Of a stretch of 64,000 nt of DNA, positions 1 to 11,379 are shown piece after piece. The notes beneath the pieces were generated by a model. It was not told the DNA's origin. It saw only the letters and a program-made list of their open reading frames with translations, and ran no database searches. Both the position numbers and the translations under genes were made by a program. The number at the start of each line of letters is the position of its first letter. Position 1 is the first letter of the stretch. The stretch spans positions 4,737,098 to 4,801,097 of the forward strand of contig NC_089276.1 in assembly GCF_963678975.1 (NCBI RefSeq), written 5' to 3'. Source of the DNA: Dysidea avara (Eukaryota; Porifera; Demospongiae; Dictyoceratida; Dysideidae).

Positions 1-137
1 AGTAATTCATAATGTTCTAACATTGGCAGTGTTGGAGGACAAGTTGCTAATCAGAACAACTGATTATTGAAACTGCTACACTCATTATCAAGGTATCTCA
101 CTGATGGGGTGTCTCATTAGCACATTTGTCCCCTCAC

Positions 138-1621
138 CTTGACACACTAGTGAAGCTGGAGACTCCCCAGGATGCACCCGTGCTGTTATGAACACCATAT
201 GACGCTTCTTCCCGGCTTCATCAGCCATGTTGCCTGACAAATGACAAAGTGCAGTGAAGTGTGTTTAATTACAATAGCTTGATGAGAGATATGTTCAGCT
301 TTACTGACTCACTTGGAGAAGTTATGGTTAATAGGTCTAGCCTTCTCTGTTGCTGTAGGTATGAAGAAAAATATTAACACACATACTACACTACACTACA
401 CTACACTACACACAACACCCACCACACTATAGCAGAGAAGTTCTCGTTGAAAATGGCTTGTCTGTCTCTTCTCAAGAGCATTCAAATACACTTGAAGTCT
501 TGCGTAAGTATATGGGTAACAATAGGCAAACTAGAATAATAGAAAACTATGATGAATGCTCCACAGTCAATACTAACATATGTACCTGATACACTTCCTC
601 CCTATCAAAAGCAAAGGCAAATGACATCACATAGTTCTTTTTGTGGTCCGGACATCGATAGTAGAAGACATTTTTAGCAGGAGTTCGTTGCCATACTGGC
701 CGTGAGGTAGACTTAACCATTGGACTCATTCCATCTCGGTATAGACTCTTTACCTTACTGAAGTTGACCAGATTGAATATCACCCTCTATGGAACATAAC
801 ACACGTAAGTATCTTTCTTTAGTATGAAAGCTGGGATCACATGTGTCCTCATAGTTTTCAAGAGGTCATTTCTTTAGTATGGATGGGAGACCATGCAAAA
901 ATATCCTGGTTGCAATTTTGAGTATGCTAGTGACTCAGTGTACGTATGCTGGTGTGCGTGTGTGTGCACGCGCATGTATACATTTGTGTGTGATATTGTC
1001 TTTGGAAAATGCAAAATATATTCCAATTTGAAGAGCATTCATATACAAAACAGGAGAAGCATATGTAACACATGACCATTAAGGATTCTGCATCTAAATG
1101 TGTTAATTTAGGAGTATTAATTCAATGCCTATTTAATACTATACCACACAAATACCTGATCTGCCTTCATGTTCCGTACACTAAAGTTAAACCAGACCCG
1201 AAACCTGCAAGCAAAATAACATTAAAAGTTCACCAAGCACATGAAAATACTTACTTTGGGTTACATGTATCTGGTCTAATAAACAGGTCATATTCAAACT
1301 CACTGATGTAGTCAACTCTGCCTAGATTGCCTACATGGGTTTGCAAATAACATGGGTTTCCATGGCAACACCAAAATACAATGATGTATCAGTACCATTT
1401 TCAAAGCAAGCATCAAATGTTAGCTGCCCCTTGACTAAGGGATGCGCTGTTAACTCAGGTGGCAATGGCGTGTACCAGCTTACATTGCCCACAAATGGCT
1501 CCTTTAAGGTCGGATTAATAACCTGCGGGTTGTCCCTAAATTTTTCCACAATGTCACTCGTAGCATATGATACTGAAGTATCGCCATTTACAGTTTCATC
1601 GTCTGCGCATGAAGTTGCCAT
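138..1621 (-). CDS. AGBL4: AGBL4/CCP6-like cytosolic carboxypeptidase, 5' half only (gene continues off the left edge)
   Basis: This is a cytosolic metallocarboxypeptidase of the CCP/Nna1 family; the family removes glutamates from tubulin tails and other proteins. Seven minus-strand exons read in phase: 1396-1621, 1255-1330, 1156-1204, 586-786, 423-530, 313-352 and 138-233, giving about 265 residues. The protein starts MATSC. It then shows FDACFENGNLGRVD, EFEYDLFIRPDTCNPKFRVW, VKSLYRDGMSPMVKSTSRP, YYRCPDHKKNYVMSFAF and FAYCYPYTYARLQ, all closely like vertebrate AGBL4. The last exon carries HPGE, the zinc-ligand H..E motif of the M14 fold. The start at 1621 is the first ATG; the frame opens two codons upstream only through GTG. 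The second half of the catalytic domain lies left of the window. A possible next exon at about 1-60 could not be read cleanly (an in-frame stop follows a VLISNLSSN-like stretch). Naming confidence is high; the exon 5 donor (GTGGGT) is less certain. Confidence 0.9.
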
Positions 1622-1891
1622 TTGCACATAGAAAGAGCCATTTACTTTAATAAACGCGCACCATACAGATAACGGATGCGCTTTAATTAGAACAAATTCT
1701 AGTACTTTCTGTAGAAACCGGGCTAAGTTTGTAATTGTTATTTTTGTACTGAAGTAAAAGGTCTGGATCGAAATGGAAATGGATGATATATACGATGCAG
1801 ATGTATGATTGTGTATTGCAATAGCGTAGATATAATCAGCTTTTTGTAAATGATATATTTGTATTTAGTTTGTACTATCATTCACGTGTAG
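1622..1891. promoter_or_regulatory. Divergent intergenic region between AGBL4 and PUF60
   Basis: About 270 bp separate the AGBL4 start codon (minus) from the PUF60 start codon (plus). The region must therefore contain both 5' UTRs and probably a shared bidirectional promoter. No clear TATA box or named motif was identified. The assignment is by position only. Confidence 0.5.
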
Positions 1892-4800
1892 ATGAACTCC
1901 CCTAACAGAAGAGACAGACGGAAGAAAAGAGGCTGGGATTCCAGTGAGTTAATTAGTACTTTTGTTTGATGGTGTGTATTATATAGAATTAGACACCCGA
2001 TAATTATTTACATCTTTCTCGCTTCCCCGCTCTTTTTATTACTGTAAACAGGAGTGACGTCTGCTGATAGGCTGAAATACCAGTAAGAATGTACAACGCA
2101 TTAACACGTACTTGCCTGGAGAAAGATTAATTAATGTTGCCGGTTTGAAGTGTGTCATGTTGTTTTATTGAGACATGGTGCCTTTATTCTTGGTGAATGC
2201 ATGCATATGTGTCTGCATATTGCGTGTGTAGTGTGTTTTACACAATACCTTGTTAACCCGATGTGGTCTTCGTACATGCATCTGCTACTGAGTGAGATAA
2301 GTGGTTGATATGTGTAGTGTGTTGTGTAATGCTGTGATGGAGCTTTATTTCTGTAAATATAGGTCTCAAGTAGAATGCCACAATGTCTTCTATTTGAGCT
2401 GATAGTGGACTTGAATATAAGCCCACTGTCCTCTGTTTGACTGTGTGTATTGTTTGCTCTTTTTTAGGGAAAATGAATGTTTGTGAATATGGCGCTCCGG
2501 GTGCATTTGGAGACTTGTTTGTGTGTAAACGTATATGTTTTTATTGTGAATTGTTTATCTGTAGCACTACCCGTTGATAACCCCCCTCCTAATACTAATA
2601 CTCTGCCTAAATTGACTGATGAACAGACTGTTCAGTTAAAGGCTGCCAAGAAGTACTGTCTGGAGGCTACAGTGAGACATGTAAGAATCATGGCTGTATG
2701 ATGGGGTAGGGTATAGGACAGGGGTATTACACATTGGTTGAAAAGCATTATGTAAGATCTATAGGCATGCTAAAGTTTTTTATCAACCTGTTTTGTTTAT
2801 GTTTTCCTTACAGAATCAGACACAGAGATCACAAGATCAGTCAGTGCAGGTGTGTGTGTGTGCGTGCGTGTGTGTGTGTGCACACATGAACAACACACAT
2901 TTGATAGTTTTAGCACCTACTAGTTCATATTCTCCACTCTTGTAGATGATGTCAATGCAGGAAGTTGCTCAACAACAAAGAGCTTTGATCTTGATGAGCA
3001 GGTAAGCACATAGCTTTCTTATTGTTACATATAATGTTTTGGTTTTTCTCTGTAGGATTTATGTTGGCAGCATAAACTTTGAGCTAGGCGAAGACACAGT
3101 ACGTAATGGCTTCCATCATTTTGGCACCATCAAGGCTATCAATATGTCTTGGGATGGGGCAGCTAACAAGCACAAGGTCTGTTCCAATTATCAGTGGGAA
3201 AATAATTAGTGATTCTCTTATTGATATAGGGTTATTGTTTTGTTGAGTATGAAACAGCTGAAGGTGCTCAACTTGCTCTTGAGCAAATGAATGGTGTTGT
3301 CATAGGAGGGAGAAACATCAAGGTGTGCATTAATTAAAGTTGTTTGTTTTAGGTGATTGTCTAAATTAATACTTAGGTTGGTCGTCCTAACAATGTACCC
3401 CAGGCAGCACCAATCATTGCTAGGATACAGGAGGAGGCTCTAAAATATCCTCGCATTTATGTGGCATCTATTCACAAAGACTTAACAGAGACTGACGTGA
3501 GAAGGTACAATTAATTCTCGTTGTTGTGTCAAATAATTTTCTCCATACTTAATTCAGCCTATTGTTTCAAGATGTATAATCAAAATGTAGTTGTTGTTGT
3601 TTTTTTTTAATAACAATCATAAGGAGAGTTTTCCTACTGCATAACTATAATGCTTAAAATCTATCATTTATACACTTCGTATTTCTTCTCTCTAGTGTAT
3701 TTGAAGCATTTGGTAAGATTGTTTCAGTTGAACTAGCACCAGACACTAAGCCTGGCAAGCACCGTGGCTGGGGGTTCATCAACTATGAGTCACATCAGGC
3801 TTCTGCTGATGCTATAGCATCCATGAACCTGTTTGATCTTGGTGGACAGTTCCTGAGAGTGGGAAGGGTAAGAATTGTTTAGTACAATAGAGAACTAATT
3901 GTCTTTTTTGGTTTAACACGTGTTAATGCAGTAAAATAAAGTCATTCTGTAGTAAGATAATACTGGCCATTGCAGTAGTCCACTTGCTTAATTAGATCAA
4001 GAAATTTTATCTAAGTGTTACGAGTTTCACAGTATTTTTAAATGAATGAAAGTTATAGTGAATTGTTCAATTACAAATTATGATATATCCACAGGCATTG
4101 ACCCCTCCACTTCCACTGTATCCACCGAATGCTGCTCCAATTGTACCTGGTCTGGCTCCCATCCTTCCTGACCCCAATGCAATTGCTGCAGCTAACAAGG
4201 CTGCTGCTAGAATACAAGAACAAGGTATGAGTTGTATTAGTGTTGTGTCTACAGGGAATAAATGACTTGACTAACTTGTGGATTTGATACATTATAGAAT
4301 ACTATGTGTTGATTGTTGTTACAGTTGAGGCAATGTCTGCTGCTCAGTCTTCTCCACCTCCTCCTCCTCCTGAACCTGAACCAAAACGTGAGTATTTGTA
4401 TTTTCAAGTGGTACTATGTTACTACAACACCACACATGTTTTGGTAAGCTGCTGAAGATGGTCATGAGTGACAGCAAAAAAACATAAAATTCCTGTTGAT
4501 GAGTTGCACCTGTGAACAGCCAATTCTCACATGCTCTTAAACCATCTCAGGCACTCCTGACACTGCATGGCTCTTCTTTGTTCACTCACAGGCTTCCATC
4601 TAAACAGTTGTGCCTCTTGTTACCTTCTACCACACAGAGTACATTATTTGCTGATGGTTGATCTGATTCTCCTCCTGATGTGCTACTGCTCCACCATGAC
4701 ACGATACCCTTTTCTATGTGCATTAATAGCCAACCGCTTTGGTGGCTGATCATCCCCATCTGGTCATTGGGAAAAGGGTATATGCATGTGTATAAGGGTG

Positions 4801-7348
4801 CATGGTGTGTGGTCAGGGTATGATGTGGGAGTGTTCTTGTCCACACCAAGGCCCTTAACATCACTCTGCTATTTCCTTGTACCACACCTAGGTCTGGGCA
4901 CTAAATAAAGCATTCTTTGGTTGTTTACCACTCTAGTGTTTTCATTCTATTGCTGTCTACAAATTTCTCCTTGTCTTTCCACCTTACACACACAACACAC
5001 ACACACACACTTGACAATAACTTCCACTGTGTACAATTGTTCTATTCCTTTTTACCACAGCTACACCATCTGCCAGTTCAGCTGAGAAGTCCTCATCATC
5101 ATCAGACAAGAAGTCATCATTGTCAGAGGTGAAGGCTAAATTGAAGGCAGCAAATGAAGAGAAGCCACCTGAGATGGTTAGCCTGCAACAGGAGGAAAGT
5201 GTCTCCATATCAGGCAGTAATGCTCGACTAATGGTCATGCAACGACTGACAAGGAAGAATGAGGTGAGCACTTGACAACTGTTGAATGTGTCGAAATGAA
5301 TTTCATTAATAATTAATGAATTAATACATATATTCTGAACCACGCATAAAAGTTTCGTGATGACTAAATGTGTCCAAGTTGTTCTTGAAACTTAGTTCAG
5401 CGTTGTAGTCTCCTTAATGCTTCTCCTTAATGCTTCTCTCAGTATGTTTCACAGATTCAAGCTTAAAGGGACAGTACTCCAAGCCATGCAAGTGCTAATT
5501 TCACATCCCATCCCGTAATAGTATGTTCATGACGTGATAATTTGTTGCGTTTATTACATCATGCCCTTGTAGTGATCGTCTAATGGGATAATTGTAAACA
5601 AAGCAATGGTAATTGTATAAATTTGTACTGTTTTTACTCGTAAGGTATATCCCCTGCAGTTCACATCATTGTTTGGTAGTGAATAGAACTGCTCCAGATT
5701 GCAAACAGGATTGCAAACAGCTGCTTTAGCCAGGCTCTAGTAGCTGGTACAAGCTTGTAATGTTGTCATGATTGTTGCACATACAAGAACTTGTAAACAA
5801 GCCTGTTGAGCTAATTAACGATCTACAATGGGCTGGCACTGCTGTTCTGGTGGCTAGGATAAGGTTAGAAACAAACATTAAATACTACCACTAAGTGTAA
5901 TATCAAATTTTCATCGATTAGTTGTGAACATTATCACTTTGTACAATTTTGACGACGGTTATCCTAGTTTATACAAGTGACTAACCTGGCGAACATGTTC
6001 CATTCTACACTGAACCATTGAGAATGGCTGTAGCCTTCACTCGCACACCTCACAATGTCTGTCAAGCAGTGGTTGTTAAGCATTTTACGAAAATACGTCA
6101 TAACGCATCAACTTGAACTGCATGTCATATTTATATGATTTCAGTATTTGTATGGCTTGGTGTACTGCCCCTTTATAATAATTGGAAGTCTGATATGGTC
6201 TTCACTTTATTCTTCATGGCACTGCATGGAATTGTTATTATAAATTCACTGAGTGTTCGTTTGAGACCCGTTGTATATTTGAAACCCAGCGTTTATTTCT
6301 GTCATGATGCTCTATACTCCCAGCAACTAAACGGGACCAGACATTTATACAAGACCAGTGATAATTCGAGGCAGTACAGTATGTATTCATGTTGCTTTAT
6401 TTGTTGAATTGACAGATTAAATTTTAGACTTGTACTTGTAAATTTACTGTATTTTTGTTTTGATTTCACAGTCTTCAGTAGTGGTACTTCGTAACATGAT
6501 TTCTGTTGATGAAGTGGATGAAGAACTCGAAGACGAAGTGACGTCAGAGTGTAGCAAGTTTGGTGTTGTGGAGAGAGTTGTCATCTACCAAGAGAGACAA
6601 GGAATTGATGAGGATGCTGAAGTCATTGTTAAAATCTTTGTGGTCTTTCAAACACATGCTGGTATGTTGGAAGACACATTGAGCATCACTCTTAGCATCC
6701 AATTAATTATAGTGACCACCCATGGTGTACTTCATGAACACATGACCATTTCTTGTAGCTATGTATAATAGGCCCCAGGCATAGCTAAAAAATGTACTGC
6801 ATGAGGTGACTGTGTTAATTGCAGAGAAGTTTGTCACACGTCATTGTTCATACTTTCTTGATACCAAAGAAATGTTGAACTAATTTAACAATGACACTTC
6901 TTAAATGACAGATGCCAGGGCATCTTACAACTCTTTCTCAGGTTGCTTTCCTATGACATGTGACCAACTTCTTCTGGTGACATGTCAAGTAGGTCCCTTA
7001 AGGTTTTTCTGTGTACTTCATGGCCTCATTAATAAGACCACGTCCTTGTAGTGGCCATGTCAACTATTGTCAAGATTAACTCTTGTTCCAAATAATAACA
7101 AAGGCACACAGCACAGCAGTTGAGCCCATACCTCTTTGGTTTCATTGACCACCAATGAAGCCAGCTTCAACTACTATTCCCATATATTAGTCAAGTTTGC
7201 ACTAATCAAATATATAATATATTGTTTTGCTCACACAGAGGCTGAGGAAGCAGTGAAGGCTCTTAATGGTCGCTGGTTTGGTGGACGAGTCATCAAATGT
7301 GAAGTCTACGATGATGATAAATTTCAGAACAATAACCTCTCACATTAA
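1892..7348 (+). CDS. PUF60: PUF60 poly(U)-binding splicing factor, 14 exons, complete
   Basis: PUF60 binds poly-U/polypyrimidine tracts with U2AF and helps recruit U2 snRNP in the nucleus. Exons: 1892-1943, 2468-2524, 2565-2680, 2814-2849, 2946-3001, 3056-3176, 3230-3322, 3377-3504, 3696-3867, 4095-4224, 4325-4387, 5061-5263, 6472-6661, 7239-7348. They sum to 1527 nt (508 aa) with all phases matching and GT-AG borders. RRM1 is near residues 106-180 ([15 protein letters not shown]), RRM2 near 203-277 ([25 protein letters not shown]), and a C-terminal U2AF-homology motif near 410-505 contains NGRWFGGR, the R-x-F signature. The end, [12 protein letters not shown], parallels the human C-terminus. 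A Ser/Pro/Lys-rich linker precedes the UHM. Human PUF60 is about 559 aa; the sponge-like protein has a shorter N-terminus and a shorter Ala-rich linker. The first exon (basic, [11 protein letters not shown]) is supported by phase only and is the least certain part. Confidence 0.95.
4388..5060 (+). other. PUF60 intron 11, no gene seen
   Basis: This 673-bp intron holds only short, unsupported ORFs and a (CA) microsatellite at about 4987-5010. It shows no recognisable mobile element. Confidence 0.5.
5264..6471 (+). other. PUF60 intron 12, the longest intron, no gene seen
   Basis: This 1.2-kb intron lies between the exon ending RLTRKNE and the exon opening the C-terminal U2AF-homology motif. The 90-codon ORF at 6135-6407 has no recognisable domain and is not supported as a gene. 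The intron is probably old repeat-derived sequence, but no clear termini were found. Confidence 0.4.
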
Positions 7349-7850
7349 CACACACTCACACTATATTAGTATTTATTACTTCTTCTATCTAATGCATATG
7401 TCCTCAGAATGGATGGTAGCAGAATTTTGGAGGCGAGGCAGAGAGCAGCATTTACTGTGTCCATTTTTGGAGATTGTAAATTACTAATTCACAACATTTT
7501 ACGTTCCACTACTTACATTGGGAGTACCTTGCACTGACCACACCAACACTATACATTGTAGCCCAAACTTTTCGTAAGTAAAATTTAACAAAGGCTTTTA
7601 TTTTAAAAGTTCTCGAATTCCTTTAAAGCAAATCCAATTTGCATAGTTGGCCCAAAGGTCAGAAAGGTGGTTACAAAGTGTCACATTGGCCAATGCATTT
7701 TTTATTACTCCCATAATGTGTATATCTAATTTTAGTGGTGATCATAAAATAGAAATACTGTCTTAATGATTACACACAATTGACCTGTATAGTATATTTA
7801 TGTAATAAGTGATATAATTTATTTACAAATGCATACAAAAATGCAGTGAA
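7349..7850. other. Convergent 3' intergenic region
   Basis: About 500 bp lie between the PUF60 stop and the stop of the minus-strand gene at 7851. The region must hold both 3' UTRs. No canonical AATAAA was confidently assigned, and nothing else is seen. Confidence 0.4.
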
Positions 7851-9353
7851 CTACTCATTCAAAAACTTGTCTTCTATGTGTTGGGATGATATCACTTTAC
7901 CACTTGCATTGTGATAGTCCCCAGAACAGATGGATACAATACACCTATTGGTTGGATGTATGGACATGTACACTGTCGCTGCTGAATTCACGAACTGAGA
8001 ATTAGGACCAAGTAATATAATACAGTGAGCATTTGTGGCTATCACTTTTTCCAGCTGTGCCATAAACCCTGTGTCTCTTATTCCACCCGAGGCTTGTATC
8101 AACATTTCTTCCCTTTGTGACATATTTAATTCACCTTTATAAACATCTAACAATATCTGATCTCGTAAAGAATATAGCCGTTCATCACCAGTTGAATTAT
8201 AGTATCCCTTACTTCCAAATGTACCCATATCGTAAGCCAAAAATATTTTCCATTTGTTTCTAATTTTGTCCAGTTCATCACTAAGCTTTCTACTGCACTG
8301 AAGTAGATGTCTACCACGTTCAGCAAAATTATGATACATCGGACTAAACTCCAAAACAGTGTGTGTTCTAAATACAATCCCAACATATTTATGATCACCA
8401 AAAAAATTTCTGACATATGCTTCATAAGCTTTTATAATCCTCTGACTTGGTGGTAGTTCCAGTTGTAAACGAGAATCATCGGCTACATAATTAAACTTTG
8501 CATCAACTGTATATTGAAACAATGGTGGCACTGGTTGTATCTCCACCCTTGTTTTTCGAATACCAAGCCAATCTACAATTATCAATGCTGTTTGGTTACG
8601 GTCAACCTCACCAAAAATGTTGTTAGCTAAGTTTGAAATTGTCATGTAATGCGGTGCCAGGGAAGTAAGGTAGTATACAATCTTAGTGATAGTAAAAGTA
8701 CTCTTTATCCATTGTAAGTCATTTTTATCAATCTTCTCATCTCTTGTGAAGTCATATTTCTTAATACGATCATCTTCAGCGTCATCGGTAAATATCAGAG
8801 GTACCTTCCGATCTAGCCTAATTGCTGTATACAAAATGATTGCTTTACGAGGAGTTTTACTGAGAAATTCTTCCCAAGAAACTAATGGCTTTATATGATT
8901 TTCAACAGCCATCCTGTCCCACTTATCTTTATCAAAGTAATCGCGAAATCGTAATGCTCGATTAAAGTTGGGAGCTATCCCATTCATATGGAACATAGAG
9001 TCTGCAGCAAATGGCTCTACAACATTCATTCCTAACTCATTTGCTAGTACTTGTAGCTGCCACACATTTCTGGCTCCACATGTCTGTTCTTCATAAACAC
9101 TATAAGGAAATATGTACCCCTGTGATGCCTTAAAATCTTCAGTGTCTACTTCACCTATGGGAGCCATGGTTGACTGCACTAGCTTTGTAGATATGGTGGG
9201 CTTGATCTCTTCATTGCCATCTTCATTGTGGTGAGTGACTACAAGCGATGGCTCGTTTCTCGGACTGGAAGGTCCTCTATGTCCCAGTACGTAGATGACA
9301 AACAAAATCACACAGATAACGGCTACACACTCTATGGTACGTATCGTACGCAT
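7851..9353 (-). CDS. Uncharacterised type II membrane protein, possibly a Golgi O-fucosyltransferase-like enzyme
   Basis: This uninterrupted 500-codon reading frame stands out among intron-rich neighbours. The start at 9353 (MRTIRTIECV) is chosen because it places a basic N-terminus directly before one hydrophobic segment (residues about 8-24, VAVICVILFVIYVLG), a type II signal-anchor layout. The 73 codons further upstream are translated palindromic repeat. After a Ser/Pro/charged stem comes a lumenal-type domain with CGARNVWQLQVLANELG, VVEPFAADSMF, ALRFRDYFD, PLVSWEEFL and, later, VGIVFRTH. From memory, families with an N-terminal ARNxWQLQ..VVEPF pattern and a later basic-strand motif occur as uncharacterised, lineage-expanded proteins in invertebrates and resemble GDP-fucose protein O-fucosyltransferases. 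That assignment is inference only. NxS/T sites (NQT, NST, NMS, NAS) fit a lumenal domain. Confidence 0.6.
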   Translation of the reverse strand: MRTIRTIECVAVICVILFVIYVLGHRGPSSPRNEPSLVVTHHNEDGNEEIKPTISTKLVQSTMAPIGEVDTEDFKASQGYIFPYSVYEEQTCGARNVWQLQVLANELGMNVVEPFAADSMFHMNGIAPNFNRALRFRDYFDKDKWDRMAVENHIKPLVSWEEFLSKTPRKAIILYTAIRLDRKVPLIFTDDAEDDRIKKYDFTRDEKIDKNDLQWIKSTFTITKIVYYLTSLAPHYMTISNLANNIFGEVDRNQTALIIVDWLGIRKTRVEIQPVPPLFQYTVDAKFNYVADDSRLQLELPPSQRIIKAYEAYVRNFFGDHKYVGIVFRTHTVLEFSPMYHNFAERGRHLLQCSRKLSDELDKIRNKWKIFLAYDMGTFGSKGYYNSTGDERLYSLRDQILLDVYKGELNMSQREEMLIQASGGIRDTGFMAQLEKVIATNAHCIILLGPNSQFVNSAATVYMSIHPTNRCIVSICSGDYHNASGKVISSQHIEDKFLNE

Positions 9354-9419
9354 ACTCAGACGTCTAAAGGAACATCTATGCAACTGACATCTAATATTTT
9401 CACTCGCAATGGAGGCAGA

Positions 9420-9560
9420 GCTATAGTCTCGTGAACGCAGAGGGTGTGATAGTCCGGTACTATCATATGATAGTCCCGTACTATCATATGATAGTCGTAT
9501 GATACATCGTACGATAATACCATAGATAGTATATTCTACGTAGAGTATACTATCCACAGT
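9420..9560. repeat. Short palindromic tandem repeat (ATAGTCC/GTACTATC units)
   Basis: Units such as GTACTATCATATGATAGTCC recur two to three times. They are followed by further small palindromes (ATCGTACGAT, ACTATC...GATAGT). The sequence immediately precedes the start of the 7851-9353 gene and explains the spurious in-frame LSYDSTG repeat upstream of its start codon. Confidence 0.6.
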
Positions 9561-9572
9561 GTCTCTACTCAC

Positions 9573-9879
9573 AGACCCTTTTCAGGTAAGCTGCTGCCAT
9601 AGCAACATCCGCCATTTTGGAGTACAACCCGTTTTGAAACCCTGGTAACATGGGGGAAAGCGTACAGGTCAACCTTTTCTGTGGAATGCAGAAGAAGAAG
9701 CTCTACTTCCTGGGTATTGTTTTACTCTTATAGAAAGCTAGTCTGGCGCCGCCCGCCCCTTTGCAAAAAATTTTGCGAAGGGGCGGGCGGCGCCAGACAA
9801 ATAGAAAGCAACGCTACCAGGCGGGTTGTACTCCAAGATGGCGGATGTTGCTATGGCAGCAGCTCACCTGAAAAGGTCT
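9573..9879. repeat. Foldback (long inverted repeat) upstream of the type II membrane protein gene
   Basis: The left arm starts at 9573 (AGACCCTTTTCAGG) and runs through GCTGCTGCCATAGCAACATC to about 9632. The right arm, about 9820-9879, is its reverse complement with few mismatches. Each arm contains a GCCATYTTGGAG block (YY1-like) and a CATAGCAAC block (X-box half-like). No target duplication was recognised. A GC-rich palindrome occupies the centre. Confidence 0.75.
9741..9798. repeat. GC-rich near-perfect hairpin
   Basis: GTCTGGCGCCGCCCGCCCC pairs with GGGGCGGGCGGCGCCAGAC across a short AT-rich loop (TTTGCAAAAAATTTTGCGAA). The composition is far from that of the AT-rich surroundings. A related fragment (GGTGCCGCCCAGCC) lies near 9935. 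Confidence 0.8.
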
Positions 9880-11379
9880 ATAGTCTCGTACACTATGGTT
9901 ACAGCCAATAATATCACAGCACGTGACCTAGTTTGGTGCCGCCCAGCCTTTTCCAGACTATAGTGGGTGGAGTTGGGCACAAGACAAAGGCAGAGTTAGA
10001 AATGAGGGTATACGGAAGTATGCTATGAGTTTTATTTCACAGTGTGAGCGAAGCAAAGACTTAGTATTTGACCCACTTGTACTGATCATGATGGTGTACA
10101 ATGTCAGAACCGTACTACATTTAGGAGTACTGTAAGTGTGCAGAGATATGCCTTATAGAGTCTCCCCAAAATTTTGTGCTGGACCATAGTATGTTCACAT
10201 TGAGCTGAATCCTGAAAAACAGCTAAAAATTAAAAGTGGATTTTTCTCAACAGAGTTAACATTTCAGCCAACCAGATGATTAGTGGTAACAGCAAAAGTG
10301 TCAACAACAGACACATACAGTTTGGCTCCATTACAAGTTTGGGAAAGGGCTGTAATGGACTCTGTACTTATATGGCTTCCCCATAGGAAATGTATTGTGA
10401 AAATTTTGATTGGCCATAAATATTATGGCAAACATTTGAACAAAAGGATTTCAAAATATTTTTAGCGGGTCAAGCAGTACTACAAATGAGCCAAATTTCA
10501 AGATCGTGTGTAATTGCATCCATGAGTTATTAAATGTTTTTGAGGATTCAGCTCAACGTGAACATACTATAAGATCCGAATTTTTTGACCGGACAGTACA
10601 GTTTCAGAGTATCACATCATGCTATCTTGCTGCAGAAGAGAAAGTAACTGTAAATTTGCTGCACCAGTTAGATATCAGAGGCTATTTTATAGCAAAGAAA
10701 TGAATGATGTAGCAGGATAAAACCTTCAATACAATTAATAGCAGTTTACAAGTTCACCACATGCACGTAGCTAGGGTTCTATCTAGCCTATACATATCCA
10801 TAGTTGATGAATAGCTGATGCAGAAATTCATCAGAGCCTGGACCAAGTACACCTTTAGTAGCCAAGCCAGGACCAGCAAGTGATTCGAGGCAGCTGATCT
10901 CACAGTGTGTACACCAGGATGGTGTCTTGTTCACAAATTAGATAATGATAAGCTGGCTCAAGGTGCATGTGCATGGCCCTCAAGATATAATGAGATATCA
11001 ATGTGCCTTTTGCCTAAGCCTGATACCGATCACTTCTGGGGGGATTACTTCTGCTGTTCATCAGAACTACCAGAGAAGAAAATAGAAAAGAGGAAGCAAT
11101 TTTGACGAGCTTATCTCAGAAAATGGTAACTGTAAAAAAAAGATATTGAACAGCTTCCAGGGTGTGTCTGTTAAGGTGACCAGTGATGTGTGTTGGATAA
11201 AAGGAATTAACGAAAGTTTCTGTTGATTCTGAGCATGTAATCTTGTGTAACAATACTAGGCTGAGAGGCAAAGCTAGCTGTACATCAGAAGATTTTTATC
11301 ACTCCAGAAATGACCATCAAAGAAAGTGAAAGACTTTAAGAACAGTAGCTGATCACAGCTGGATTGAGCGATGGCAAAA
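9880..11379. repeat. Repeat-rich intergenic DNA including a dispersed repeat copy at about 10180-10700
   Basis: The stretch with AAACAGCTAAAA, CAACCAGATGA, CAGTTTGGCT and TCAAGCAGTAC reappears in the same order near 18325-18800. The two are therefore copies of one dispersed element. The three short ORFs here are not supported as genes. Confidence 0.45.

Noticed and set aside
43-60. Next AGBL4 exon at the left edge
   Set aside because: The frame gives a VLISNLSSN-like stretch but then a stop, and no clean acceptor. The evidence is too weak without sequence to the left.
1335-1631. 98-codon plus-strand ORF (MGLQITWVSMATPK...)
   Set aside because: It is the antisense of AGBL4 exon 1; the minus strand carries the conserved FDACFENG sequence.
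9354-9572. 73-codon N-terminal extension of the type II membrane protein
   Set aside because: It translates the palindromic repeat (LSYDSTG units) and would put the signal anchor far from the N-terminus.
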